Assembly: GCF_032918005.1 (NCBI RefSeq)
Contig: NZ_CP136628.1
Coordinates: forward strand, 5,441,501 to 5,505,500
Source: Bradyrhizobium sp. NDS-1
Lineage (GTDB): Bacteria > Pseudomonadota > Alphaproteobacteria > Rhizobiales > Xanthobacteraceae
Direction of reading: 5' to 3'
Length of the DNA stretch: 64,000 bases
A program made the position numbers and the translations under genes. Every line of letters begins with the position of its first letter. The stretch's first letter is position 1. This document shows, in pieces, positions 46,861 through 56,765 of this stretch. The notes below the pieces were generated by a model. The model was not told the origin of the DNA. It saw only the letters and a list, made by a program, of their open reading frames with translations, and did no database searches.

Positions 46861-48413
46861 GCATCCGTCTCTACGTCTCACGTGATGCCGGCGCGCTCGC
46901 CGTCGGCGCCGACGAGGTTGCGCTGGCATTGGAGCAAGCCGCCGCGAAACGCGGTGTGGCCATCGATATCGTCAGGACCGGCTCGCGCGGCCTGTACTGG
47001 CTGGAGCCGTTGGTCGAGGTCGCAACGCCGCAGGGCCGGATTGCCTTCGGCCCCGTCACCGAGACCGACGTAGCGTCCCTGCTCGACGCGCTCGCCGGCA
47101 ACACGCCGCACCTGTTGCGGCTCGGCGCAACCGACGAGATCCCCTGGCTGAAGCGTCAGACCCGCCTCACCTTCGCCCGCTGCGGCGTGATCGATCCGCG
47201 CTCGCTCGACGACTACCTCGCCCATGGCGGCTACAAGGGCTTGCAGCAGGCACTGTCGCTCGGCACGGATGCGATCCTCACCGAAGTCACGGCATCGGGC
47301 TTGCGCGGCCGCGGCGGCGCCGGCTTTCCGACCGGCATCAAGTGGAAGACCGTTGCGCAGGCCAAGGCCGACCGCAAGTTCATCGTCTGCAACGCCGACG
47401 AAGGCGACAGCGGCACCTTCGCCGACCGCATGATCATGGAGGGCGATCCCTTCCTGGTGATCGAAGGCATGACCATCGCCGGCATTACGGTCGGCGCGAC
47501 CAAGGGCTATATCTACATCCGCAGCGAATATCCGCACGCGGTCGAGGCGATGAACGCTGCCATCGTGGTCGCCAGGCGCGGCGGCTATCTCGGCGACAAG
47601 ATCGGCGGTTCAACGTACAGCTTCGATCTCGAAGTCCGCGTCGGTGCCGGCGCCTATGTCTGCGGCGAGGAAACCTCGCTGCTGGAAAGTCTCGAAGGCC
47701 GCCGCGGCATCGTGCGCGCCAAGCCGCCGCTCCCCGCGCATCACGGCCTGTTCGGCAAGCCGACCGTCATCAACAACGTGCTGTCGTTCGCCGCCGTCCC
47801 CTTCATCCTCGCCGAAGGCGCCAAGGCTTACGCGGATTTCGGCATGGGCCGCTCCCGCGGCACGATGCCGATCCAGCTCGCCGGCAACATTCGCCATGGC
47901 GGTCTGTTCGAGACCGCCTTCGGCGTGACGCTCGGCGAGCTCGTCGACGACATCGGCGGCGGCACGCTCACAGGCCGCCCGGTTCGCGCCGTGCAGGTCG
48001 GCGGGCCCTTAGGGGCCTACTTCCCCCGGACGCTGTTCGACACGCCGTTCGATTACGAGGCCTTCGCCGCGCGCGACGGCTTGATCGGCCACGGCGGCAT
48101 CGTCGTGTTCGACGACAGCGTCGACATGCGCAAGCAGGCGCGCTTCGCGATGGAGTTCTGCGCGGTCGAATCCTGCGGCAAGTGCACGCCGTGCCGGATC
48201 GGCTCGACCCGTGGCGTCGAGACCATCGAAAAGATCATCAGCGGCGAACGCGTGAGCGAAAATCTCGCGCTGGTCGAAGACCTCTGCAACACCATGAAAT
48301 TCGGCTCACTCTGTGCGCTCGGCGGCTTCACGCCTTACCCCGTGCTCAGTGCGTTGAAGCACTTCCGGGAGGATTTCGTCCCGGCACCGACCACGCTTCA
48401 GGCCGCGGAATAG
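46857..48413 (+). CDS. fdsB: NAD-dependent formate dehydrogenase beta subunit
   Basis: 518 residues of the NuoF type with an N-terminal thioredoxin-like part. NADH and FMN sites are GLRGRGGAGFPTGIKW (about 145-160) and CNADEGDSGTFADR. The [4Fe-4S] ligands are ESCGKCTPCRIGSTRG and a later EDLCNTM. It hands electrons from formate to NAD+. The ATG at 46857 overlaps the fdsG stop; the longer frame repeats fdsG in another register and is rejected. Confidence 0.95.
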   Translation: MSIRLYVSRDAGALAVGADEVALALEQAAAKRGVAIDIVRTGSRGLYWLEPLVEVATPQGRIAFGPVTETDVASLLDALAGNTPHLLRLGATDEIPWLKRQTRLTFARCGVIDPRSLDDYLAHGGYKGLQQALSLGTDAILTEVTASGLRGRGGAGFPTGIKWKTVAQAKADRKFIVCNADEGDSGTFADRMIMEGDPFLVIEGMTIAGITVGATKGYIYIRSEYPHAVEAMNAAIVVARRGGYLGDKIGGSTYSFDLEVRVGAGAYVCGEETSLLESLEGRRGIVRAKPPLPAHHGLFGKPTVINNVLSFAAVPFILAEGAKAYADFGMGRSRGTMPIQLAGNIRHGGLFETAFGVTLGELVDDIGGGTLTGRPVRAVQVGGPLGAYFPRTLFDTPFDYEAFAARDGLIGHGGIVVFDDSVDMRKQARFAMEFCAVESCGKCTPCRIGSTRGVETIEKIISGERVSENLALVEDLCNTMKFGSLCALGGFTPYPVLSALKHFREDFVPAPTTLQAAE

Positions 48414-48423
48414 GAGAACGACG

Positions 48424-51309
48424 ATGTCTCTGATCGAGGAAATCGACTACGGCACGCCGGCTTCCAAATCGAAAACGATGGTGACGCTGACCATCGACGG
48501 CAATGAGGTCACGGTGCCCGAGGGCACCTCGATCATGCGCGCCGCGATGGACGCCGGCCACCAGATCCCAAAACTCTGCGCGACCGACATGGTCGACGCG
48601 TACGGCTCTTGCCGTCTCTGCCTCGTCGAGGTCGAGGGCCGCGCCGGCACGCCCGCGTCCTGCACCACGCCGGTGATGTCCGGCCTCGTCGTGCACACCC
48701 AGACCGAGCGGCTCAAGAAGCTGCGCAAGGGCGTGATGGAGCTCTACATCTCCGACCATCCGCTCGACTGCCTCACCTGCGGCGCGAATGGCGACTGCGA
48801 ATTGCAGGACATGGCCGGTGCAGTCGGCCTGCGCGACGTACGCTACGGCTATGAAGGCGAGAACCACGTCTTCGCGAAGACACCCGGCAAGTCGGACGGT
48901 CGCGCCAACGACCACTGGATGCCGAAGGACGAGTCCAACCCCTACTTCACCTACGATCCTTCCAAGTGCATCGTCTGCTCGCGCTGCGTCCGCGCCTGTG
49001 AGGAGGTACAAGGCACCTTCGCGCTGACGATCTCCGGCCGCGGCTTCGACAGCCGCGTCTCGCCGGGCATGAGCGAGAGCTTCCTCGGCTCCGAATGCGT
49101 CTCCTGCGGCGCCTGTGTGCAGGCCTGCCCGACCGCGACGCTGACCGAAAAATCCGTGATCGAGATCGGCCAGCCCGAGCACTCCGTGGTCACCACCTGC
49201 GCCTATTGCGGCGTCGGCTGCGCCTTCAAGGCCGAGATGCGCGGCGAGGAAGTGGTGCGCATGGTGCCCTACAAGGACGGCAAGGCCAATCGCGGGCATT
49301 CCTGTGTCAAGGGCCGCTTCGCCTGGGGCTACACCAACCACAAGGAACGCATCCTCAACCCGATGATCCGGGATCGGATCGAGGATCCCTGGCGCGAAGT
49401 GTCCTGGGATGAGGCGTTCTCATTTGCTGCAACCAGGATGCGCGGCATCCAGAAAACATACGGCCGCGACGCCATCGGCGGCATCACCTCATCCCGCTGC
49501 ACCAACGAAGAAACCTATCTGGTGCAGAAGCTGATCCGTGCCGGGTTCGGCAACAACAATGTCGACACCTGCGCCCGCGTCTGCCACTCGCCGACAGGCT
49601 ATGGCCTCTCCACCACCTTCGGCACGTCCGCCGGCACGCAGGATTTCGACTCGGTCGAAGATACCGATGTCGTCGTGATCATCGGCGCCAATCCGGCCTC
49701 CGCTCACCCGGTGTTCGCCTCGCGGCTGAAGAAGCGGCTGCGCCAGGGCGCCAAACTGATCGTGATCGATCCGCGCCGCACAGAGATGGTGGAATCGCCG
49801 CATGTGAAGGCGCTGCACCTGCCCCTGATGCCCGGCACCAACGTCGCGGTGATGACCGCGCTGGCGCATGTCATCGTCACCGAAGGCCTCGTCAACGAGA
49901 CATTCGTGCGTGAACGCTGCGACTGGAGCGAGTTCGAGGAATGGGCGGCGTTTGTCGCCCAGCCCAAGAACAGCCCGGAAGCCACGGCCATCCTCACCGG
50001 CGTCAACCCGAAGGACCTGCGCGAAGCAGCTCGCACCTACGCGACCGGCGGTAACGGTGCGATCTATTACGGCCTGGGCGTCACCGAACACAGCCAAGGC
50101 TCGACTACCGTGATTGCGATCGCGAACCTCGCGATGGTCACGGGCAATATCGGCCGCCCCGGCGTCGGCGTGAACCCGCTGCGCGGCCAGAACAACGTGC
50201 AGGGCTCCTGCGACATGGGATCGTTCCCGCACGAGCTGCCCGGCTACCGTCACATCTCCGGCGATGCTGTGCGCGACCAGTTCGAGGCACTGTGGAACGT
50301 CAAGCTTAACCCCGAGCCGGGCCTGCGCATTCCCAACATGTTCGATGCCGCGGTCGAAGGCACCTTCATGGGGATCTACGTGCAGGGCGAAGACATCCTC
50401 CAGTCCGATCCGAACACCTCGCACGTCGTCGCGGCGCTGTCGGCGATGGAATGCGTCATCGTCCACGACCTCTTCTTGAACGAGACCGCGAACTACGCCC
50501 ATGTCTTCCTGCCCGGCTCGAGCTTTCTCGAGAAGGATGGCACCTTCACCAACGCCGAGCGCCGCATCCAGCGCGTTCGCAAGGTGATGACGCCGAAGAA
50601 CGGCATGGCCGACTGGGAGGTCACGATCGGCCTCGCCAAGGCGATCGGTTTCGAGATGAACTATAGCCACCCCTCGGAGATCATGGACGAGATCGCGGCG
50701 CTGACGCCGACCTTCGCCGGCGTCTCCTACGCCAAGCTCGACGAGCTCGGCTCGGTGCAGTGGCCCTGCAACGACGGGGCGCCCGAGGGTACGCCGGTGA
50801 TGCATATCGACGGCTTCGTTCGCGGCAAGGGCAAGTTCGTCGTCACCGAGTATGTCGCGACCGACGAGCGTACCGGCCCACGTTATCCACTGCTGCTCAC
50901 GACGGGCCGCATCCTCAGCCAGTACAATGTCGGCGCGCAGACGCGGCGTACCGAGAACGTGGTCTGGCACGCCGAGGATCGCCTCGAGATCCATCCCCAC
51001 GATGCCGAGCAGCGCGGCGTGCGCGAGGGCGACTGGGTGCGGCTGAAGAGCCGCGCCGGCGAGACCACGCTGCGCGCCGAGATCACCGATCGTGTCGCGC
51101 CCGGCGTCGTCTACACCACCTTCCACCATCCGGATACGCAGGCCAACGTCATCACGACGGATTACTCGGACTGGGCGACCAACTGCCCCGAGTACAAGGT
51201 CACGGCGGTGCAGGTGTCGCCCTCGAACGGCCCGTCCGACTGGCAGAAGGCCTACGACGCGCAGGCGCGGCAATCGCGCCGCATCGCGCCGGCCGAGGCC
51301 GCGGAGTAG
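48424..51309 (+). CDS. fdsA: NAD-dependent formate dehydrogenase alpha (molybdenum) subunit
   Basis: 961 residues, the size of Rhodobacter and Cupriavidus FdsA. An N-terminal [2Fe-2S] ferredoxin-like domain (ATDMVDAYGSCRLCLVEVEG) and the CGANGDCELQ segment come first. Two [4Fe-4S] ferredoxin motifs follow (CIVCSRCVRACEE and CVSCGACVQACP), then the catalytic-domain cluster CAYCGVGC. The molybdenum ligand is C387 in DTCARVCHSPTG, a Cys as in the oxygen-tolerant Fds enzymes, not selenocysteine. The bis-MGD domain fills the rest. It oxidises formate to CO2 in the cytoplasm, including the formate released by Frc during oxalate use. Confidence 0.97.
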   Translation: MSLIEEIDYGTPASKSKTMVTLTIDGNEVTVPEGTSIMRAAMDAGHQIPKLCATDMVDAYGSCRLCLVEVEGRAGTPASCTTPVMSGLVVHTQTERLKKLRKGVMELYISDHPLDCLTCGANGDCELQDMAGAVGLRDVRYGYEGENHVFAKTPGKSDGRANDHWMPKDESNPYFTYDPSKCIVCSRCVRACEEVQGTFALTISGRGFDSRVSPGMSESFLGSECVSCGACVQACPTATLTEKSVIEIGQPEHSVVTTCAYCGVGCAFKAEMRGEEVVRMVPYKDGKANRGHSCVKGRFAWGYTNHKERILNPMIRDRIEDPWREVSWDEAFSFAATRMRGIQKTYGRDAIGGITSSRCTNEETYLVQKLIRAGFGNNNVDTCARVCHSPTGYGLSTTFGTSAGTQDFDSVEDTDVVVIIGANPASAHPVFASRLKKRLRQGAKLIVIDPRRTEMVESPHVKALHLPLMPGTNVAVMTALAHVIVTEGLVNETFVRERCDWSEFEEWAAFVAQPKNSPEATAILTGVNPKDLREAARTYATGGNGAIYYGLGVTEHSQGSTTVIAIANLAMVTGNIGRPGVGVNPLRGQNNVQGSCDMGSFPHELPGYRHISGDAVRDQFEALWNVKLNPEPGLRIPNMFDAAVEGTFMGIYVQGEDILQSDPNTSHVVAALSAMECVIVHDLFLNETANYAHVFLPGSSFLEKDGTFTNAERRIQRVRKVMTPKNGMADWEVTIGLAKAIGFEMNYSHPSEIMDEIAALTPTFAGVSYAKLDELGSVQWPCNDGAPEGTPVMHIDGFVRGKGKFVVTEYVATDERTGPRYPLLLTTGRILSQYNVGAQTRRTENVVWHAEDRLEIHPHDAEQRGVREGDWVRLKSRAGETTLRAEITDRVAPGVVYTTFHHPDTQANVITTDYSDWATNCPEYKVTAVQVSPSNGPSDWQKAYDAQARQSRRIAPAEAAE

Positions 51310-51313
51310 AGGC

Positions 51314-52141
51314 ATGCACGTCCCGGTCCAGGCAATCGATCGCGAAATCTGGCGCAACGGCGTGGCGTCCGAAGGAACGCGATTGATTCCGGAAGAGACG
51401 CCGCTGGCACTGACCTATAATGGCGGCACCTATGCCGTCATGATGGGAACGCCGCAGAACCTGGAAGATTTTGCCGTCGGCTTCAGTCTGAACGAAGGCA
51501 TCATCAAGTCGGTCGACGACATCAAGTCACTCGAGATTGTTCGCCTCGACGACGGCATCGAACTCAGAATGTGGCTGGCGGCGGAGGATGCGGCGCTCAT
51601 CAGCGAGCGCCGCCGCCATGTCGCGGGCCCCACCGGCTGCGGCATTTGCGGCATCGAATCCATCGCCGAAGCCGTGCGCCCCGCGGCGGTCGTGCCGCAC
51701 GGTCAGACCTTCACGCCCGAGCAGATCATGGCGGCGATGCAGGCCATCGCGCCGCTGCAATCGATCAATTTGCAAACCCGCGCCGTGCACGCAGCCGCAT
51801 TCTGGTCCCCTGCCGGCAGCATCGTCGCGCTGCGTGAGGATGTCGGCCGCCACAATGCGCTGGACAAGCTCGCCGGCGCGCTGGCACGCAGCCGCACGGA
51901 TGCTCACGGCGGCATGGTGCTGCTGACCAGCCGCGTCTCGGTCGAGATGGTGCAGAAGGCGGCCGCAATCGGCGCCCCCATGATGATCGCGGTCTCCGCG
52001 CCCACTGCGCTCGCAGTCCGCACTGCGGAAGCCGCCGGCATCACGCTCATCGCGATCGCCCGGCAGGACGGATTCGAGATATTTACGCACGGCAGCCGCA
52101 TCGTGTCTCGCCATGCCACGGAGGTTGCCGATGTCGCCTGA
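51314..52141 (+). CDS. fdhD: Formate dehydrogenase accessory sulfurtransferase FdhD (FdsC)
   Basis: 275 residues. It delivers the sulfido ligand to the molybdenum cofactor of FdsA. The Cys pair is C109 and C112 in GPTGCGICGIES, and EDVGRHNALDKLAGAL and TSRVSVEMVQKAA are family boxes. Its ATG lies 4 bases after the fdsA stop, which marks it as part of the operon; it overlaps fdsD by 11 bases. Confidence 0.95.
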   Translation: MHVPVQAIDREIWRNGVASEGTRLIPEETPLALTYNGGTYAVMMGTPQNLEDFAVGFSLNEGIIKSVDDIKSLEIVRLDDGIELRMWLAAEDAALISERRRHVAGPTGCGICGIESIAEAVRPAAVVPHGQTFTPEQIMAAMQAIAPLQSINLQTRAVHAAAFWSPAGSIVALREDVGRHNALDKLAGALARSRTDAHGGMVLLTSRVSVEMVQKAAAIGAPMMIAVSAPTALAVRTAEAAGITLIAIARQDGFEIFTHGSRIVSRHATEVADVA

Positions 52142-52364
52142 CCGTCTGATCTACATGGCCAACCAGATCGGCAGGTTCTTCCGGAGCCAGGGCCACGACA
52201 AGGCCGTGCCGGGCATTGCCGAGCACATCAGGAAATTCTGGGATCCCCGCATGAAGCGCGCGATCTTCGCCCATCTCGATGCCGGCGGCGCGGGCCTCGA
52301 GCCTGATGTGCGCGAGGCGATCGCCTCGCTGAAGCAGGCTACGCCCCTTCCAGCAGCGCCCTGA
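52131..52364 (+). CDS. fdsD: Formate dehydrogenase delta subunit
   Basis: 77 residues of the small FdsD family. Typical text is RLIYMANQIGRFFRSQG and VPGIAEHIRKFWDPRMKRAI. It associates with the Fds complex; its exact part in catalysis is unclear. GGAGG lies just before the ATG at 52131, inside fdhD. The last 26 bases overlap the convergent end of glnE. Confidence 0.92.
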   Translation: MSPDRLIYMANQIGRFFRSQGHDKAVPGIAEHIRKFWDPRMKRAIFAHLDAGGAGLEPDVREAIASLKQATPLPAAP

Positions 52365-55308
52365 ACACGCGCCGCACCTCGCTTTGGGTCTCCTTCACGC
52401 GCGCCTCCAGCGACGAGAAGTCCGGCGCGTCGCCGGCCCGTGCCATCACGCGCTGCAGATCGGTGCCGGCGGTTTCCGGCTTGAAACCGTCGCTGACGCA
52501 CAGCCGCAGGATCTGCGTGAGGTCATGATAGAGCCGGGCTGCAGCTCGCAATATCTCGGTCTCCGACTGCGAGAGCACGCCCAGCCTGCATGCGTTCTCC
52601 AGCACCTGCATGGTGCCGACGTCGAGAATCTCAGGCTTGTCGTGCGCGTGCACGAGCTGGAGATATTGCGCGATGAAGTCGATATCGACCATGCCGCCGG
52701 CGGCATGTTTGAGATCCCAGCAATCGCCCTCGCCCTTCTCCTGGGCGATCGCGCGCCGCATGTCGGCGACGTCGTTGGCGGTGATTCCGGGATCGCGTCG
52801 GCGGGTCAGGACGTCGCGGATGACGCGCTCGATCCGTTCCCGAAATTCGGGCGAGGCCGACACCACGCGGGCGCGCGTCAGCGCCATGTGCTCCCAGGTC
52901 CAGGCCTCGTTGGCCTGGTAGTCCGCGAACGAAACGAGGCTCGAGGCCACGGGACCCGCGCGTCCCGACGGACGCAGCCGCATGTCGATCTCGTAGAGCA
53001 CGCCGTAATTGGTGCGCGTCGTGAACGCGCTGATCAGGCGCTGGGTCAGCCGCGCGAAATAATGCGCGCCCTGCAGCGATTTCGCGCCGTCGGAGTCCGG
53101 ATTGTCGCTGTCGAAATCGTAGAGCAGGATCAGGTCGAGATCCGACGAGGCCGTCATCTCGCGGCTGCCGAGCCGGCCCATCGCGATGATCGCAGTCTCC
53201 TGCCCCTCGATCCGGCCGTGCTGGGCGGCGAAGCGCTCCGCGACGAGGCCGTGCACGGTGTGGACGATGCCTTCGGCGACATCGGCAAAGGCCGTGCTCG
53301 CCTGCTGCGCCGAAACGGTGCCGGAGAGAATCCGCGTGCCGATCAGGAACAGGCTCTCCTGCCCGAACAGGCGCAGGCGATCGAGGAATTCTTCGTACGA
53401 GCCGGCATCCTGCACGGTCGCAGCCAGCCGCCCCGACAATTCCTGCCGGTCCGGCATGGCGCCGAAGAAGCGCGGATCGATCAGGCCGTCCATCAGTTGC
53501 GGCTGCCGTGCCAGCATCTCGCCCAGTCGCGGCGCCGCGCCCAGCACCAGCGCGACCAGCGCAACGAGGTCGCGGTTCTGGCCGAGCAGCGTGAACAGTC
53601 GGCCGCCGCGCTGAAGTGCGCCGAGGAAATGGTCGAACGCCACGACGGCGCGATCCGGCTCCTCGGCGCGGGCGAGCCCGTCGATCAGGGCCGGCACGAA
53701 TTCGATGAAGGCGTTCCGCGTCGCCTCATTGCGGAACACGCGATAGTCGCCAGTGATCCAGTCGCGCACGGTCTGCGCGACGGCGGCGGGCTTCTTGAAG
53801 CCGAGCATTGCGAGGTGCTGGAGCAGCCTCGGATCGTCGGCACCCGCACCGTAGTCGAGTGCAGGAAGCTTGGCGGTCCCGGTCGGATCGTCGCCCTCGA
53901 AGAGCTTTTCGTAGTGCCCCTGCACGATCTTGAGATGCCGCAGCAGATCGCTCGCGAAGGCCTCGCGATCCGGATAGCCGAAGAAGCGCGCGAAACGCTC
54001 GACCGCGTCCTTGTCCTCGGGCAACGTATGGGTCTGCTCGTCGGCGATCATCTGAATGCGATGCTCGACCCGGCGCAGGAATTCGTACGCAATGGTCAGC
54101 TCGTCGCGCGCGGCAACGGTAATCCAGTTGCTGGAGGCGAGAATGTCGAGCGCCTTCAGCGTCGGCCGCACGCGTAATTCCGGATGGCGGCCACCTGCGA
54201 TCAATTGCTGGGTCTGGGCGAAGAACTCGATCTCGCGGATACCGCCGCGGCCGACCTTGACGTTGTGTCCCTCCACCGCGACCTCGCTCTGGCCGCGATA
54301 GATCTGCATCTGCCGCTTCATGTCGTGGACGTCGGCGAGCGCGGCGAAGTCGAGATGCTTGCGCCAGACGAAGGGCGCGATCTCGGCGAGCATCGCCTCG
54401 CCCGCCCGGGGATCGCCGGCGCAGGCGCGCGCCTTGATCATCGCGGCGCGCTCCCAGGTGCGCCCTTCCCGCTCATAATAGTTCAGCGCGGCGTCCCGCG
54501 AGATCGCCACTTGCGTCGAGGACGGATCGGGCCGCAGGCGCAGATCGACGCGGAAGACGTAGCCGTCGTAAGTGCGCTGCTGCAGGATGCGGGCCATTCC
54601 TTGCGTCACCCGGACGAAGAACGGCTGCGGTTCGATGTCGGGCGCAAGCGTCGTCGCCTCGGGGTCGAAGAACACGATGAGGTCGATGTCGCTGGAATAG
54701 TTCAGCTCGCCCGCGCCCATCTTGCCCATCGCGAGCACGATGAGCCCGCAGCCCACTTCGGGCGCCTCGGGATTGGGTGGCGAGAGCTTTCCGCGTGCGG
54801 CTTCCTGCCGCAGCAGATATCGCAGCGCCGCCTGCACCGAGGACACCGCGACATCGGTCAGCGCCGCCGTCACCCGCATCACCGGCCAGACGCCGCCGAT
54901 GTCGCACAAGGCCGTCAGCAGCGCGGCCTCCGCTTTCATGCGGCGAAGCAGCCGCATCACCTCGACCTCATCCGCCGCCGCGAGCACCGCATCCCTCGCC
55001 TCAGCGATCAGCGCCGTCAGATGCGCATCCGGATCGCATTCGAGCAGCCGGATCAGGCGCAAGGCATCGGCGCGCACCAGATCGAACAGATAGGGTGAGA
55101 ACTCCGCGATTCCGGCGAGGATAGCCCTCGCGAAGGGATGAGCCAGCAGCGCGTCGAGACGGGCTGCTTGGGCCGGCTCGAGCTCGCTCAGCCAGCCTTC
55201 AAGACGTCGTTCGTCGGTTGTGGAAGCGGCAATATGGGGAGCTTCCGCAAACCGCGCGGCCAGCTTCTCGCCATGCTTGTCCGCGTTTCCCGGCGCGGAG
55301 TGGTTCAT
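52339..55308 (-). CDS. glnE: Bifunctional glutamine synthetase adenylyltransferase/deadenylylase
   Basis: 989 residues, full length. Two nucleotidyltransferase halves are seen. The N-terminal deadenylylase has GLIVLAMGKMGAGELNYSSDIDLIVFFD (about 190-220), and the C-terminal adenylyltransferase has AIIAMGRLGSREMTASSDLDLILLYDFD (about 705-735). It adds or removes AMP on glutamine synthetase according to nitrogen status, in answer to PII. Here it overlaps the histidine kinase gene by 4 bases, so it is co-transcribed with the two-component system upstream. Confidence 0.96.
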   Translation of the reverse strand: MNHSAPGNADKHGEKLAARFAEAPHIAASTTDERRLEGWLSELEPAQAARLDALLAHPFARAILAGIAEFSPYLFDLVRADALRLIRLLECDPDAHLTALIAEARDAVLAAADEVEVMRLLRRMKAEAALLTALCDIGGVWPVMRVTAALTDVAVSSVQAALRYLLRQEAARGKLSPPNPEAPEVGCGLIVLAMGKMGAGELNYSSDIDLIVFFDPEATTLAPDIEPQPFFVRVTQGMARILQQRTYDGYVFRVDLRLRPDPSSTQVAISRDAALNYYEREGRTWERAAMIKARACAGDPRAGEAMLAEIAPFVWRKHLDFAALADVHDMKRQMQIYRGQSEVAVEGHNVKVGRGGIREIEFFAQTQQLIAGGRHPELRVRPTLKALDILASSNWITVAARDELTIAYEFLRRVEHRIQMIADEQTHTLPEDKDAVERFARFFGYPDREAFASDLLRHLKIVQGHYEKLFEGDDPTGTAKLPALDYGAGADDPRLLQHLAMLGFKKPAAVAQTVRDWITGDYRVFRNEATRNAFIEFVPALIDGLARAEEPDRAVVAFDHFLGALQRGGRLFTLLGQNRDLVALVALVLGAAPRLGEMLARQPQLMDGLIDPRFFGAMPDRQELSGRLAATVQDAGSYEEFLDRLRLFGQESLFLIGTRILSGTVSAQQASTAFADVAEGIVHTVHGLVAERFAAQHGRIEGQETAIIAMGRLGSREMTASSDLDLILLYDFDSDNPDSDGAKSLQGAHYFARLTQRLISAFTTRTNYGVLYEIDMRLRPSGRAGPVASSLVSFADYQANEAWTWEHMALTRARVVSASPEFRERIERVIRDVLTRRRDPGITANDVADMRRAIAQEKGEGDCWDLKHAAGGMVDIDFIAQYLQLVHAHDKPEILDVGTMQVLENACRLGVLSQSETEILRAAARLYHDLTQILRLCVSDGFKPETAGTDLQRVMARAGDAPDFSSLEARVKETQSEVRRVFRALLEGA

Positions 55309-56765
55309 GCCACCTTCTGTGGCACATCCGGTATTGGCGGAGCAACCCTGTCGCCGGCACTGAGGCGCGCAGGCAACACCAGTGTGGCGACGAGGCCGGG
55401 CTGGGCATCGCCCAGGCGCAATTCGCCGCCGTGCAACGTCGCGACCGCCGAAGCGAGGCTGAGACCGAGACCGGAGCCCGGCAGCGTGCGGCTGGCTTCC
55501 AGCCGGACGAATCGCTCGACGGCATGCTTGCGATCGCCCTCGGGGATCCCGGGACCGCGATCGGTGACGCTGAGCAGCACTTGGTCGCCATCGCGCCTGG
55601 CCTCGATCAGAATTGGCCGCGCGTCCATGCTGACCACGGTTCCGCCGGTCTGCGCGACCGGTTTGCCGTATTTGATCGCATTCTCGACCAGATTGGCGAG
55701 CGCCTGGCTGACCAATTCGCGGTTGGCGTGAACCGGTGCCGGCTCGGCCCTCACGTTCAAGGTCATGCCGTCGTCCTCGGCGAGCGGCTCGTAGAGCTCA
55801 TGGATTCCGTTCGCCACCTCGGCCGCGTCGAAATCGTCCATGTTGCCGCGCGCCTGGCCCGACTCGGCGCGCGCGATCATCAGCAGCGCGTTGAAGGTGC
55901 GGATCAGGCCGTCGGATTCCTCGATGGTGCGCTCCAGCGCCGCGCGGTAATCGGCTTCGCCGCCCGATCGCGCCAGCGCCTCCTCGGCGCGGTTGCGCAG
56001 GCGCGTCAGCGGCGTCTTGAGATCATGCGCGATGTTGTCGGAGACTTCCTTGAGCCCCGCCATCAGCGCCTCGATGCGCTCCAGCATGGCATTGAGATTC
56101 TCGGCGAGGCGATCGAGCTCGTCGCCGCTGCGCCCCACCGGCAGGCGCTCGCTGAGATCGCCGGACATGATGCGCTGAGTCGTTCCCGTCATGGCATCGA
56201 TGCGCCGGAGCACGCGGCGGGCGACGAAGACGCCGCCGGCGAGGCCGAGCACGACGACGATCAGAACCGACCATTGCGCGGCCTTGGCGACGATTCCGAA
56301 CAGCCGCCGCCGTTCGGCAAGGTCGCGGCCGATCAGCAGGCGAAAGCCGTTCTCCAATTCGGTGACGCGCACCAGCGCGCGGTGGTCGCGGTCATCGGCG
56401 TCCTCGAGGCGCCGGTAGGCGGTCTCCGACCAGCCGCGCGTCGCCATCACCCCGGGCGCAAGCGAGCCGACATTGCCGGCAATCGCCTGCCCGGTCGGCG
56501 TGGTCACGAGATAGAGGTTGGCGCCCGGCCGCAGCGCGCGATACTCGATCGCGAGCACGAGGCCCCGCAAACCGCGTCGGCCGTAGATCTCGGAGATCTC
56601 CGAGGTCTCGGCATTGACCGTCTGCGTGATCTCCTCGGTGATGAGCCGCCGCGTATTCCAAGCGAAATAGGCCAGCAGCGAGGCCGCGAACATCGCGAAC
56701 AGCAACAGATAGACCAGCGTCAGCCGGAACGCCGTGGTGCGGACGAGTTTACCGAATGCCGTCAC
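55305..56765 (-). CDS. Sensor histidine kinase of an OmpR-type two-component system
   Basis: 486 residues. A membrane segment at about 14-34 and another at 170-192 bracket a periplasmic sensor loop. A HAMP domain (RRIDAMTGTTQRIMSGDLSERLP) comes next. The phospho-accepting His is in NIAHDLKTPLTRLRNRAE. Late boxes are NLVENAIKYGK, DRGPGIPE and GSGLGLSLASAVATLHGG. It pairs with the response regulator that overlaps it by 17 bases. The signal is unknown; degP just upstream suggests envelope stress, which is inference. Confidence 0.93.
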   Translation of the reverse strand: MTAFGKLVRTTAFRLTLVYLLLFAMFAASLLAYFAWNTRRLITEEITQTVNAETSEISEIYGRRGLRGLVLAIEYRALRPGANLYLVTTPTGQAIAGNVGSLAPGVMATRGWSETAYRRLEDADDRDHRALVRVTELENGFRLLIGRDLAERRRLFGIVAKAAQWSVLIVVVLGLAGGVFVARRVLRRIDAMTGTTQRIMSGDLSERLPVGRSGDELDRLAENLNAMLERIEALMAGLKEVSDNIAHDLKTPLTRLRNRAEEALARSGGEADYRAALERTIEESDGLIRTFNALLMIARAESGQARGNMDDFDAAEVANGIHELYEPLAEDDGMTLNVRAEPAPVHANRELVSQALANLVENAIKYGKPVAQTGGTVVSMDARPILIEARRDGDQVLLSVTDRGPGIPEGDRKHAVERFVRLEASRTLPGSGLGLSLASAVATLHGGELRLGDAQPGLVATLVLPARLSAGDRVAPPIPDVPQKVA

